Source: an uncultured Pseudobutyrivibrio sp. (GTDB taxonomy: Bacteria > Bacillota > Clostridia > Lachnospirales > Lachnospiraceae). From it: a stretch of 17,592 nt of DNA. The notes beneath the pieces are model-generated. The model worked only from the letters and a program-made list of their open reading frames with translations. It ran no database searches and was not told the origin of the DNA. The stretch covers positions 1 through 17,592 of the forward strand of contig URCQ01000035.1 in the NCBI GenBank assembly GCA_900546435.1, written 5' to 3'. A program made the translations under genes and the position numbers. Numbering within the stretch: the stretch's first letter is position 1; every line of letters begins with the position of its first letter. This document shows positions 6,703 to 15,211 of this stretch, one piece after another.

Positions 6703-6720
6703 TCATTGAGGAGGAATCAC

Positions 6721-9006
6721 ATGAAGTTATACGAACAGGGAGTATATTTGCTCCATGGAACAGAATTGATCGCAGATGGCCCAGAGGCACAAGCTGAGAT
6801 TAAGCAAAAAACAGGGCGTGAGGTTGCAAAGTCCGAGGCTGCAAAGCAGACGATGGCGTATGCAATCTTGGAAAAACACAATACTTCAGGAAATATGGAA
6901 AACCTGCAGATTAAGTTTGATAAACTGACTTCACATGATATTACTTATGTAGGTATTATTCAGACAGCCAGAGCATCCGGCCTTGAGAAATTTCCGATTC
7001 CATATGTGCTTACTAACTGCCACAACAGTCTTTGTGCTGTAGGTGGAACGATCAACGAGGATGACCACATGTTTGGTCTTACCTGCGCAAAGAAGTATGG
7101 TGGCATTTATGTACCTCCTCATCAGGCGGTTATTCATCAGTTTGCAAGAGAAATGCTTGCAGGTGGTGGAAAAATGATTTTAGGTTCCGATTCCCATACA
7201 AGATATGGTGCGCTTGGAACGATGGCGATGGGTGAAGGTGGTCCAGAGCTTGTAAAACAGCTTTTGAACAAGACATATGATATCGCTATGCCAGGTGTTG
7301 TTGGTGTTTATCTGACAGGAGCACCTAGAAAGGGCGTTGGTCCACAGGATATTGCACTTGCCATTATTGGAGAAGTTTTTGATAAAGGTTACGTTAAAAA
7401 TAAGGTCATGGAATTTGTGGGACCTGGTGTGGATCAGCTGAGTGTGGATTATCGAATTGGCGTAGACGTTATGACAACAGAGACAACCTGTTTATCATCT
7501 ATTTGGAAGACTGACGATAAGGTACGTGAATACTATGAGATTCATGGAAGAAGCGAAGATTATGCGGAATTAAATCCGGGTGAAGTTGCTTATTATGATG
7601 GTATGATTGAAATCGATTTGAGCGAAATCAAACCAATGATTGCGATGCCATTCCACCCAAGCAATACCTATACCATTGAGGAATTGAATGCAAACCTTAT
7701 GGATATTTTAGATGACTGCGAGAAGAGAGCCAAAGTTAGTTTAGACGGACAGGTTGATTTTACCTTAAAGGATAAGGTCAGAAACGGCAGACTTTATGTA
7801 GATCAGGGAATCATTGCCGGATGTGCAGGTGGTGGTTATGAGAATATTACAGATGCAGCAGACATTTTGCGTGGTGCTTCCATTGGGCCGGATGAATTTA
7901 CGCTCAGCGTTTATCCGGCAAGTACACCAATTTACATGGAACTTGTAAAAAATGGATGTGTAGCAGATTTGATGGAAACAGGTGCAATTGTTAAGACAGC
8001 ATTCTGCGGACCGTGCTTCGGCGCAGGAGATACACCAAGCAACAATGGATTTTCTATCCGTCATTCTACAAGAAACTTCCCGAACAGAGAAGGTTCTAAA
8101 TTACAGAATGGACAGATTTCTTCTGTTGCACTCATGGATGCCCGTTCGATTGCCGCAACTGCAGCAAATAAGGGTTATCTTACAGCTGCAACAGACGTAG
8201 ATGTAAATTATACAAAGCCAAAATACTATTTTGACAAGAATATCTATGCCAACCGTGTCTTTGACAGTAAGGGTGTAGCAGATCCGGAAGAAGAGATTAA
8301 ATTTGGCCCAAATATTAAGGATTGGCCAGCAATGAGTCCATTGCCAGAGAATTTATTCTTAAAGGTGGTATCTGAAATTCATGATCCGGTTACAACGACA
8401 GATGAATTAATTCCGTCAGGAGAGACATCTTCTTACCGATCTAATCCTCTTGGATTGGCAGAATTTACACTGTCACGTAAGGATCCGGAATACGTAGGAC
8501 GTGCAAAGGAAATCCAGAAAGCACAGAAAGCATTGGAGGCTGGCGAATGTGCAGGAGCTGCTGTGCCTGAATTACGCGATATTGTGCATACAGTAAAGGA
8601 ACAGTTCCCAGAAGTAGGCCATGACAATATTGGTGTGGGAAGTACAATTTTTGCTGTAAAACCGGGCGATGGCTCTGCTAGAGAGCAGGCAGCTTCCTGT
8701 CAGAAGGTATTAGGCGGCTGGGCAAATATTGCCAATGAATATGCAACAAAGAGATATCGTTCGAACCTGATCAACTGGGGAATGCTTCCATTTTTGATTC
8801 CTGCAGGAGATTTGCCATTTAAAAACGGAGATTATTTGTTTGTACCACAAATTCGTAAGGCAATCATAGATAAAACAGAAGAAATTGAAGCATATGTAGT
8901 AAAAGATGGTCAGATGCAGCCATTTATATTACAGCTTGGCGCATTGACAGATGATGAACGAGACATCATTTTGAAGGGATGTCTGATCAATTATTATAGA
9001 GGTTAA
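6721..9006 (+). CDS. Aconitase-superfamily hydratase (YbhJ-like), substrate unknown
   Basis: This is a 761-residue enzyme with the full aconitase layout: three N-terminal domains holding a [4Fe-4S] cluster and a C-terminal swivel domain. Cluster ligands are visible as Cys368 (AGCAGGGYENI), Cys429 and Cys432 (FCGPCFGAGD), close to 358/421/424 of mitochondrial aconitase. GSDSHTRYGALGTMAMGEGG matches the conserved substrate-site segment, and GDGSAREQAA in the swivel domain replaces the usual SSREH-type loop. The first cysteine motif lacks the usual CIGSCTN form (CAGGGYEN here), and the protein diverges from AcnA/AcnB, resembling the E. coli YbhJ type annotated only as hydratase. The reaction is presumably a dehydration/rehydration of a hydroxy-acid; citrate/isocitrate is possible but not shown. 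AGGAGG (6709-6714) lies 6 bases before the ATG. Confidence 0.88.
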   Translation: MKLYEQGVYLLHGTELIADGPEAQAEIKQKTGREVAKSEAAKQTMAYAILEKHNTSGNMENLQIKFDKLTSHDITYVGIIQTARASGLEKFPIPYVLTNCHNSLCAVGGTINEDDHMFGLTCAKKYGGIYVPPHQAVIHQFAREMLAGGGKMILGSDSHTRYGALGTMAMGEGGPELVKQLLNKTYDIAMPGVVGVYLTGAPRKGVGPQDIALAIIGEVFDKGYVKNKVMEFVGPGVDQLSVDYRIGVDVMTTETTCLSSIWKTDDKVREYYEIHGRSEDYAELNPGEVAYYDGMIEIDLSEIKPMIAMPFHPSNTYTIEELNANLMDILDDCEKRAKVSLDGQVDFTLKDKVRNGRLYVDQGIIAGCAGGGYENITDAADILRGASIGPDEFTLSVYPASTPIYMELVKNGCVADLMETGAIVKTAFCGPCFGAGDTPSNNGFSIRHSTRNFPNREGSKLQNGQISSVALMDARSIAATAANKGYLTAATDVDVNYTKPKYYFDKNIYANRVFDSKGVADPEEEIKFGPNIKDWPAMSPLPENLFLKVVSEIHDPVTTTDELIPSGETSSYRSNPLGLAEFTLSRKDPEYVGRAKEIQKAQKALEAGECAGAAVPELRDIVHTVKEQFPEVGHDNIGVGSTIFAVKPGDGSAREQAASCQKVLGGWANIANEYATKRYRSNLINWGMLPFLIPAGDLPFKNGDYLFVPQIRKAIIDKTEEIEAYVVKDGQMQPFILQLGALTDDERDIILKGCLINYYRG

Positions 9007-9012
9007 TTTTTT

Positions 9013-10365
9013 ATGGAACAACAAAATCAAAAAGGCAATGATAAGAATCGCTTGAAACGTATGATGACCACATCGGCTGTGGTCATCTTTACAGCATGCT
9101 GTGTGATTCTATTCTATTTTAGTGTAGAAAGATATCAGGGACTCGGCGAGGGGTGGAGCAAAGTTCTAGGGGTTTTACAGGCTATTTTAATCGGATTTGG
9201 TCTTGCTTTTCTTATGAATCCAATCATGGAATTTTTTGAAAGGCATATGCTTCCATTTTTTGTGAAACATTGTAAAACAGAGGAAAATGCAAAAAAGACA
9301 ACACGTATGATCGCCTCGATCATTGCTCTGGTGATTGTTGTTGGTATTATTGTTCTGTTTTTTGTGGCAATTATACCGGAGTTGTATCAGACCATTCATT
9401 ATCTGGTTACGCACATAGAAGAACAGATTGATGGAGTGCTTGATTGGGCAAATCAAATCACTGGTGGACGCTATGAAAAGAACATTATGGGTGTGAAAGG
9501 CAGTGGTATTGATAAAGCAATTGATGACGGTGTGGCATGGGTAGAAAATTATATTGATTTAGGCACCAAAGAATTAGTTTCCATGGTAGCAACCGGTATG
9601 CTCAATATTGGTAAGCTTCTGGTAAATTGTATTATTGGTATCATTGTTTCTGTTTATGTATTATGCAGCAAAGAAGTATTCAAAGGACAGACAAAGAAAT
9701 TATTATATGGTATTTTCCGCGTGGATTATGCAAATGTTATTTTAGAGATTGGTAGAAAGACAAGAGATATTTTCTATGGATTTATCATAGGTAAGTTGAT
9801 TGATTCCGCTATTATCGGTGTGATTTGTTATGTCTGCATGTTGATTTTCAAGATGCCATATCCTCTTTTGGTGTCGATTATCATTGGTGTGACAAATATC
9901 ATTCCGGTATTTGGACCATATATTGGAGCAGTACCTACGGTTATTATTATTTTCCTGACACAGCCAATGCAAGGTATTTACTTCCTGATCTTTGTTATTG
10001 TGTTACAGCAGATTGATGGAAACATCATCGGACCAAAGATCCTTGGAGATTCCACTGGTTTATCTTCTTTCTGGGTTGTGGTTGCCATTGTTGTTGGAGG
10101 TGGCTTGTTTGGATTTGCCGGTATGCTCTTTGGAGTACCGACAATGGCATTGGTTTACTATCTGATCGGACGTTTTTCGAAGTATATGCTTAGAAAGCGG
10201 GAACTTCCGGAAGAAACAACAGACTATGTGAATTTGGAAAAGGTGGATTTGCAGAATCATACAATTGTCGAACATTCAAAGGAGTATGAAGAACAGACAC
10301 ATGTAAAGGTTTTTTCCAAGAAGAAAAAGAAGGCTTCTCATGAAGGGGAAGACACAGAAGAATAA
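9013..10365 (+). CDS. AI-2E family transporter (PerM/YdiK/YrrI-like permease)
   Basis: This 450-residue integral membrane protein has about eight hydrophobic segments. After a short charged N terminus come TM1 (about 19-37) and a TM2-TM3 pair, then a soluble segment (about 115-190), then the C-terminal helical bundle. That bundle carries the family-typical runs NIIPVFGPYIGAVP, QQIDGNIIGPKILG and GGGLFGFAGMLFGVP. The cytoplasmic tail is charged (KKKKKASHEGEDTEE). Members have been linked to autoinducer-2 export and to Na+(Li+)/H+ antiport; the substrate here cannot be told. It starts 7 bases after the hydratase stop, with AGAGG overlapping the end of that gene as ribosome site, so translation is probably coupled. 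An unusual perfect hairpin lies within its first codons (9063-9087). A strong terminator follows. Confidence 0.9.
   Translation: MEQQNQKGNDKNRLKRMMTTSAVVIFTACCVILFYFSVERYQGLGEGWSKVLGVLQAILIGFGLAFLMNPIMEFFERHMLPFFVKHCKTEENAKKTTRMIASIIALVIVVGIIVLFFVAIIPELYQTIHYLVTHIEEQIDGVLDWANQITGGRYEKNIMGVKGSGIDKAIDDGVAWVENYIDLGTKELVSMVATGMLNIGKLLVNCIIGIIVSVYVLCSKEVFKGQTKKLLYGIFRVDYANVILEIGRKTRDIFYGFIIGKLIDSAIIGVICYVCMLIFKMPYPLLVSIIIGVTNIIPVFGPYIGAVPTVIIIFLTQPMQGIYFLIFVIVLQQIDGNIIGPKILGDSTGLSSFWVVVAIVVGGGLFGFAGMLFGVPTMALVYYLIGRFSKYMLRKRELPEETTDYVNLEKVDLQNHTIVEHSKEYEEQTHVKVFSKKKKKASHEGEDTEE
9063..9102 (+). repeat. Intragenic perfect inverted repeats at the 5' end of the permease gene
   Basis: GATGACCACA (9063-9072) and TGTGGTCATC (9078-9087) form a perfect 10-bp stem with a 5-base TCGGC loop. 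Three T residues follow, and then a perfect 12-bp palindrome ACAGCATGCTGT (9091-9102). Both lie 50-90 bases into the AI-2E-family gene, overlapping the first membrane segment. Function is unknown. Confidence 0.6.
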
Positions 10366-10375
10366 AGTAAGAAAC

Positions 10376-10421
10376 AAACAGGACAAATTACGCATAAATC
10401 TGCGCAATCTGTCCTGTTTTT
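10376..10421 (+). terminator. Terminator of the hydratase/permease operon
   Basis: AAACAGGACA (10376-10385) pairs with TGTCCTGTTT (10410-10419), with an inner CGCA/TGCG stem (10391-10394 with 10401-10404), and T residues continue to 10421. The A-rich left flank means it could also act on the minus strand, but no convergent gene is present. Confidence 0.9.
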
Positions 10422-10450
10422 ATTGCTAAAAAATGGAATGATTTTCACAG

Positions 10451-10465
10451 ATTTGTCAGACAAAT
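10451..10465 (+). promoter_or_regulatory. 15-bp perfect palindrome upstream of the TPR-AAA operon promoter
   Basis: ATTTGTC-A-GACAAAT is a perfect odd-centred dyad ending 4 bases before the -35 hexamer. It has the geometry of a repressor or activator operator. Compared with the CodY consensus as I recall it, it matches 5 of 7 positions per half-site, so CodY is one candidate, not a firm call. Confidence 0.4.
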
Positions 10466-10469
10466 ATTT

Positions 10470-10498
10470 TTGACATGCGTTGTGCCCTATGATACACT
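10470..10498 (+). promoter_or_regulatory. Promoter of the TPR-AAA / glgB / DUF5711 / cvpA operon
   Basis: TTGACA (10470-10475) and TACACT (10493-10498) are separated by 17 bases, with an extended -10 TGA (10490-10492). The predicted start is about 10505, giving a leader of about 56 bases before the TTG start codon at 10561. Confidence 0.82.
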
Positions 10499-10560
10499 AA
10501 AACTGTATATTTCTAGCTTTAGATAAGTGATTTATTACAGTACATTTTGAGGTAAGAACG

Positions 10561-13269
10561 TTGGATAAAAACGAGTTTAAGACAAAATATGATGAGATAA
10601 AACAGCTGATAAAAGAAGGACGAAAGGAAGAGGCGTTAGATATCGTAGAAAGTACGAACTGGCGCAAGGTACCAAATGTCAATGCCCTTGTAAAAGCAAG
10701 CGAAATATGTGAGGAAGCAGGACGTCTGGATGAGGCGAGAGAACTGCTGTATATAGCGCATGACCGCTCACCGATTGGTAGAATGATTATTTATCATTTG
10801 GCTATTTTATGTGTGAAATTGGGCGATTTGGAAGAGGCGAAGGAGTTCTATGACGAGTTTGTAGAAATCGCACCACATGATAGTTTAAAGTATATTATTA
10901 AGTACCAGATTAATAAGGCAAAAGGTGCAGATTACACAACGTTGATCGGTATTCTGGAAGAGCTCAAAGAACATGATTTTCTGGAAGAGTGGGCTTATGA
11001 ATTGGCTTATTTGTATCACAAGACAATGCAAGTAGATAAATGTATTGATCTTTGTGATGAGATTATTTTGTGGTTTGGTGATGGACCATATGTAGAACGT
11101 GCGTTGGAAATGAAGATGATATATCAGCCTCTTGATAAGATGCAGGAGGATAAGTATCGCCACTTCCAGCAAAAACGCGATGGTATTACGGAAATTCGTG
11201 CCAATGAGATTTTACAGTCGGGTGAAATTGTGCATGAAACAATGGCAATTCCACAGGTAGAATTGCCGGCAGAACGCTTTAATACGGTCAATTTGCAGGC
11301 TGAGATTAAGAAAAATATTGATGAGATTATGCGTGCGACGGAAGCAGATGCTGTTTCTGAAAATATGGAAAATATCAAGACTTTGGTAGAAGAGATTCCA
11401 TACTTGCAGGTAAATGAACAAAGCGAAGCAATCGCAGAAGAACAACAGCAGGCAAAACAGGAATTGAACGAATCTTTGAAAGATACGTTCAATGAGTATC
11501 TTGCAGAGGAATACGATGGGCAGATTAGCCTGCTTGTGCCTGAGACAAAAGAAGTCGAGCAACAGGTAGATGGACAAATGACGATTCAGGACGTCATGGA
11601 AGAATGGGAAAAAACGAGACGTGCTGCAGAGGCGGCATTACAGGAAGCGGAGCAACAAAAACTTGCCTCTGCTAAGAATATTGCCTTAAAAGAGGCATCG
11701 CAGATTATGGATCGTTTGGAAGAAGTGATTCCAAAGCTGGATGCAGGAGCATCGCCGACTGATCTTTTAAAAGAAGAATATATGGCAAAGCAGGATGAGT
11801 CGGAAGCGGATATGGCAGGGCAGACACAGGAGCATGCGGCAGTATTTCAGATACCTAAGGTCGCAATAGATGGTGCGGATGGCGTCGGTCTTGAGATCCC
11901 AGTTGTGGATCCTGCAAGTGCGCATGTTATAAAGGGAGATGCTGGTGTAGAGATACCTTCGATTGTTAAATCTGCAGATCTCGATGCGACAGCAGAGTGG
12001 GAACCACCGGTATTAGAGGAGGAAAACACGGACGTGGATTATAAAGAGGCAAGCAAAATCGTTGCTGATGTCAATGACATGTTACAACAGGAAATTGACA
12101 GAATTATGGCAAACGAGGGACAGGAAGAGATTAGACAGTTAGAAGAAGGTACGCTTGCATCAGAGGTGGCAGAAGAGGTTGCCCCGGATGTGGAAGATTT
12201 ACCGAAAATCACATTACCGGAAGATTTGCAGGATGTGATTGCAGATACAAAGACGGATGCACCAGTGATGGAGATTGAGGAAGAAGCTCCAGAAATGACA
12301 GATGATGCAGCAGTAGAAGAATCTGATGAAAAAGAAGAGATAGAAGCACTTGCAGACCAGATAAATGAGACTACGCAGGAAACAGAGAGCCCGGCAGAAG
12401 AAGATTTGCCGGAAATTGCAGAAGTGGTTCTGGAACCAGAAGAAATGGCAGAACTGGTTGATGAAAAAGTATTGGAACGAGCAATCAGTGATGAGATACC
12501 AGAGCTGAGATTGTCTGAAGAAGAAAAAGAAATTTTCTCTTATTTCATGCCAATCAATGGTATGGAAAATACCATTTGCCAGGCACTGACAGGAGCACGT
12601 TTCCGCCTGGAAAACAAAAAGAATTCTGCCAGTGGTAATATTATTATCCAGGGTGGAGTTGGTAGTGGAAAGACGATGCTTGCATCCAATCTGATTAAGG
12701 TATTACAGATTGAAACAGATAAGCTATCAGGAAATGTTGGTAAAATTGATGCAGAGCAGCTGAATAAGAAAGATGTTGCGATGGTACTTTCAAGGGTATC
12801 CGGTGGATGTCTTATTGTAGAAGGTGCAGGCAGATTAAGCGAGCGTACACAAGAGACGATGCGACAGCTGATGTCACAGGACAATTGCGATGTTCTTATT
12901 TTGATGGAGGATCAGAAGAACCGCATGGATAAAATGCTTTCGCACAATCATGCTTTTGCGGCTATGTTTACCGAGAAGATCACCATACCAATCTTTACTA
13001 TTGATGAGCTGGTAAACTTTGGAAAGGTGTATGCTTTGGAAGAAGGTTATGTGGTTGATGAAATGGCTATTCTGGCTATGTATAACCGTATCAATCTGAT
13101 TCAACGTGTAGATCATCCGACTTCGTTGATTGAGGTTCGCGATATTATGGAATCAGCAATTGATAAGGCGGAAAAAGGTGGTATCAAAGCGATGTTCAGT
13201 CGTTTTGGTTCCAAACGTTATGATGAAGAGGGCAATTTGATTTTACGCGAGCAGGATTTCGAGTTGTAA
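10561..13269 (+). CDS. TPR protein with acidic linker and C-terminal degenerate CbxX-like AAA domain
   Basis: This 902-residue cytoplasmic protein has three parts. Residues 1-200 form TPR-like helix pairs (EARELLYIAHDRSP, LCVKLGDLEEAKEFYDEFVE). About 210-655 is an acidic, Glu/Ala-rich linker with short helical segments and loosely repeated IP-V motifs (QIPKVAIDGADG, EIPVVDPASAH, EIPSIVKSADLD). From about 660 a P-loop domain follows, with an intact Walker A GGVGSGKT (698-705). The order of motifs matches CbxX/CfxQ-type AAA proteins such as EccA. However, the Walker B region reads CLIVEGAGRL (750-759) where IDEA is expected, and the arginine-finger position reads AFAAMF (798-803). It may bind but not hydrolyse ATP. 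Start is TTG with TGAGGT (10548-10553) at 7 bases. glgB follows after 27 bases. Function is unknown; a scaffold or regulator is plausible. Confidence 0.85.
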   Translation: MDKNEFKTKYDEIKQLIKEGRKEEALDIVESTNWRKVPNVNALVKASEICEEAGRLDEARELLYIAHDRSPIGRMIIYHLAILCVKLGDLEEAKEFYDEFVEIAPHDSLKYIIKYQINKAKGADYTTLIGILEELKEHDFLEEWAYELAYLYHKTMQVDKCIDLCDEIILWFGDGPYVERALEMKMIYQPLDKMQEDKYRHFQQKRDGITEIRANEILQSGEIVHETMAIPQVELPAERFNTVNLQAEIKKNIDEIMRATEADAVSENMENIKTLVEEIPYLQVNEQSEAIAEEQQQAKQELNESLKDTFNEYLAEEYDGQISLLVPETKEVEQQVDGQMTIQDVMEEWEKTRRAAEAALQEAEQQKLASAKNIALKEASQIMDRLEEVIPKLDAGASPTDLLKEEYMAKQDESEADMAGQTQEHAAVFQIPKVAIDGADGVGLEIPVVDPASAHVIKGDAGVEIPSIVKSADLDATAEWEPPVLEEENTDVDYKEASKIVADVNDMLQQEIDRIMANEGQEEIRQLEEGTLASEVAEEVAPDVEDLPKITLPEDLQDVIADTKTDAPVMEIEEEAPEMTDDAAVEESDEKEEIEALADQINETTQETESPAEEDLPEIAEVVLEPEEMAELVDEKVLERAISDEIPELRLSEEEKEIFSYFMPINGMENTICQALTGARFRLENKKNSASGNIIIQGGVGSGKTMLASNLIKVLQIETDKLSGNVGKIDAEQLNKKDVAMVLSRVSGGCLIVEGAGRLSERTQETMRQLMSQDNCDVLILMEDQKNRMDKMLSHNHAFAAMFTEKITIPIFTIDELVNFGKVYALEEGYVVDEMAILAMYNRINLIQRVDHPTSLIEVRDIMESAIDKAEKGGIKAMFSRFGSKRYDEEGNLILREQDFEL

Positions 13270-13296
13270 AATAAATGGAGAAGGGGTTTGGTTACT

Positions 13297-15195
13297 ATGA
13301 ATAATTTCTCAGAACTGGATATGTATTTATTCGGACAGGCAACGCATTATGACATCTATAAAAAGATGGGTGCACATGTACACAGCAAAGATGGTGTTAA
13401 TGGGGTATACTTTGATGTGTGGGCACCGCATGCCAAAGAAGTGGCAGTGATTGGTGAGTTTAACGACTGGAATGAGACTTCACATATGATGAAGCGTCTG
13501 ATGGATCCGGACATGGGGATTTATGAGCTGTTTGTTCCAGAAGCAAAGCCAGGACAATTATACAAATTCTTAATCTATACACCAGATGGAGATAAATTAT
13601 ATAAAGCAGATCCATATGCTTCGATGGCTGAGGAGCGTCCGGGAACAGCGTCACGTATTGTTGCGCCATTTTCTTATAAATGGGCAGATGAAAAGTGGAT
13701 GAAAGAGCGAAAAGCACAGGAAAATTTCTGGGAGCAGCCACTTTCTATTTATGAGGTGCATCCGGGTTCTTGGAAAAAGCATCCAACCGAAGAAAACGAT
13801 GGCTTCTATTCGTACCGTCAGTTAGCAGAAAGTCTGGCGGATTATGTATGTGATATGGGGTATACCCATGTAGAATTAATGGGAATTTCAGAATATCCAT
13901 ATGATGGTTCCTGGGGATATCAGGTGACTGGTTATTATGCACCGACTTCACGTTATGGAACACCGGAAGACTTTATGTATCTGGTCGATCATTTGCATCA
14001 ACGAGGTATAGGTGTTATTTTGGACTGGGTTCCTGCCCATTTTCCGAAAGACGCACATGGACTGGCTGATTTTGATGGTCAACCATTGTATGAATACGCA
14101 GATCCACGAAAGGGAGAACATCCGGAGTGGGGCACAAAGATTTTTGATTACGGAAAAAATGAGGTTAAGAATTTCCTGATTGGTAGTGCTTTGATGTGGA
14201 TTGAACAATACCACATTGATGGTTTGCGTGTGGATGCAGTGGCATCTATGCTTTATCTGGATTATGGCAAAGAAGCAGGACAGTGGACGCCAAATCAATT
14301 TGGCGGCAATGAAAACTTAGAGGTTGTAGAGTTTTTCCGTCATATCAATACACTGATTCGCGGACGTAACAAAGGTGCTGTTATGATTGCGGAAGAATCA
14401 ACAGCATGGCCGAAAGTTACCGGTGATGTGGAAGATGGTGGACTCAATTTTTCTTATAAGTGGAATATGGGATGGATGCATGATTTCTTGGATTATATGA
14501 AGCTGGATCCATATTTCAGAAAAGATAACCACAATAAGATGACATTTGCGATGAGCTATAATGAGTATGAACGATATATTCTGGTATTATCTCATGATGA
14601 GGTTGTGCATTTAAAATGTTCTATGCTTAGCAAAATGCCTGGACTTGAAGATGATAAGTTCAAAAATCTGAAAGCCGGTTATGCATTTATGATGGGACAT
14701 CCCGGCAAAAAGCTTTTGTTTATGGGACAGGATTTTGGTCAGGTTCAGGAATGGAGCGAAGAAAGAGAGCTGGATTGGTATCTCTTAGATAATCCAAATC
14801 ATCGTAATTTACTTTCGTTTGTAAAAGATCTTCTACATATATATAAGAAGTATCCTGCAATGTATGAACAGGATGTATCCTGGGCAGGATTTGAATGGAT
14901 CAATGCAAACGATAGTTATCGTGGTATCTTTAGTTTTGTGCGTAAATCGAAGAGTGGAAAAAATGATCTCTTATTTGTATGTAACTTTACACCGGTAGCA
15001 TATGATGAGTATCGTGTAGGTGTATTGCGTAAACAAAAGCACAAACTCGTTTTGAACAGTGAAGATATAAAATACGGTGGCACAGATGCAAAACGTCAGG
15101 TGACCTATACACCAAAGAAGCAGGAATGTGATGGTAGGGAATATTCGATTGCGTATCCACTGCCGGCATATGGTGTAGCAGTATTTGTATTTTAA
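13297..15195 (+). CDS. glgB: 1,4-alpha-glucan (glycogen) branching enzyme GlgB
   Basis: GlgB cuts an alpha-1,4-glucan chain and rejoins it as an alpha-1,6 branch during glycogen synthesis, in the cytoplasm. An N-terminal CBM48 module is visible (GVYFDVWAPHAKEVAVIGEF, then NDWNE). The GH13 barrel carries region I (DWVPAHFP), the nucleophile in GLRVDAVASMLY (Asp313), the acid/base in AEES (366-367) and the transition-state Asp434 in LSHDEVVH, followed by the C-terminal beta domain. The 632-residue length is normal for GH13_9 branching enzymes. The ATG at 13297 follows AAGGGG (13281-13286) by 10 bases; an in-frame TTG at 13288, 7 bases after GGAG (13277-13280), is an equally possible start and would add three residues. 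It lies between the TPR-AAA protein and DUF5711, away from other glycogen genes. Confidence 0.96.
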   Translation: MNNFSELDMYLFGQATHYDIYKKMGAHVHSKDGVNGVYFDVWAPHAKEVAVIGEFNDWNETSHMMKRLMDPDMGIYELFVPEAKPGQLYKFLIYTPDGDKLYKADPYASMAEERPGTASRIVAPFSYKWADEKWMKERKAQENFWEQPLSIYEVHPGSWKKHPTEENDGFYSYRQLAESLADYVCDMGYTHVELMGISEYPYDGSWGYQVTGYYAPTSRYGTPEDFMYLVDHLHQRGIGVILDWVPAHFPKDAHGLADFDGQPLYEYADPRKGEHPEWGTKIFDYGKNEVKNFLIGSALMWIEQYHIDGLRVDAVASMLYLDYGKEAGQWTPNQFGGNENLEVVEFFRHINTLIRGRNKGAVMIAEESTAWPKVTGDVEDGGLNFSYKWNMGWMHDFLDYMKLDPYFRKDNHNKMTFAMSYNEYERYILVLSHDEVVHLKCSMLSKMPGLEDDKFKNLKAGYAFMMGHPGKKLLFMGQDFGQVQEWSEERELDWYLLDNPNHRNLLSFVKDLLHIYKKYPAMYEQDVSWAGFEWINANDSYRGIFSFVRKSKSGKNDLLFVCNFTPVAYDEYRVGVLRKQKHKLVLNSEDIKYGGTDAKRQVTYTPKKQECDGREYSIAYPLPAYGVAVFVF

Positions 15196-15211
15196 TTAAG
15201 GAAAGAAATAT

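Noticed and set aside
6706..6720. TTG start for the hydratase
   Set aside because: It overlaps the AGGAGG ribosome site itself; the ATG at 6721 has ideal spacing.
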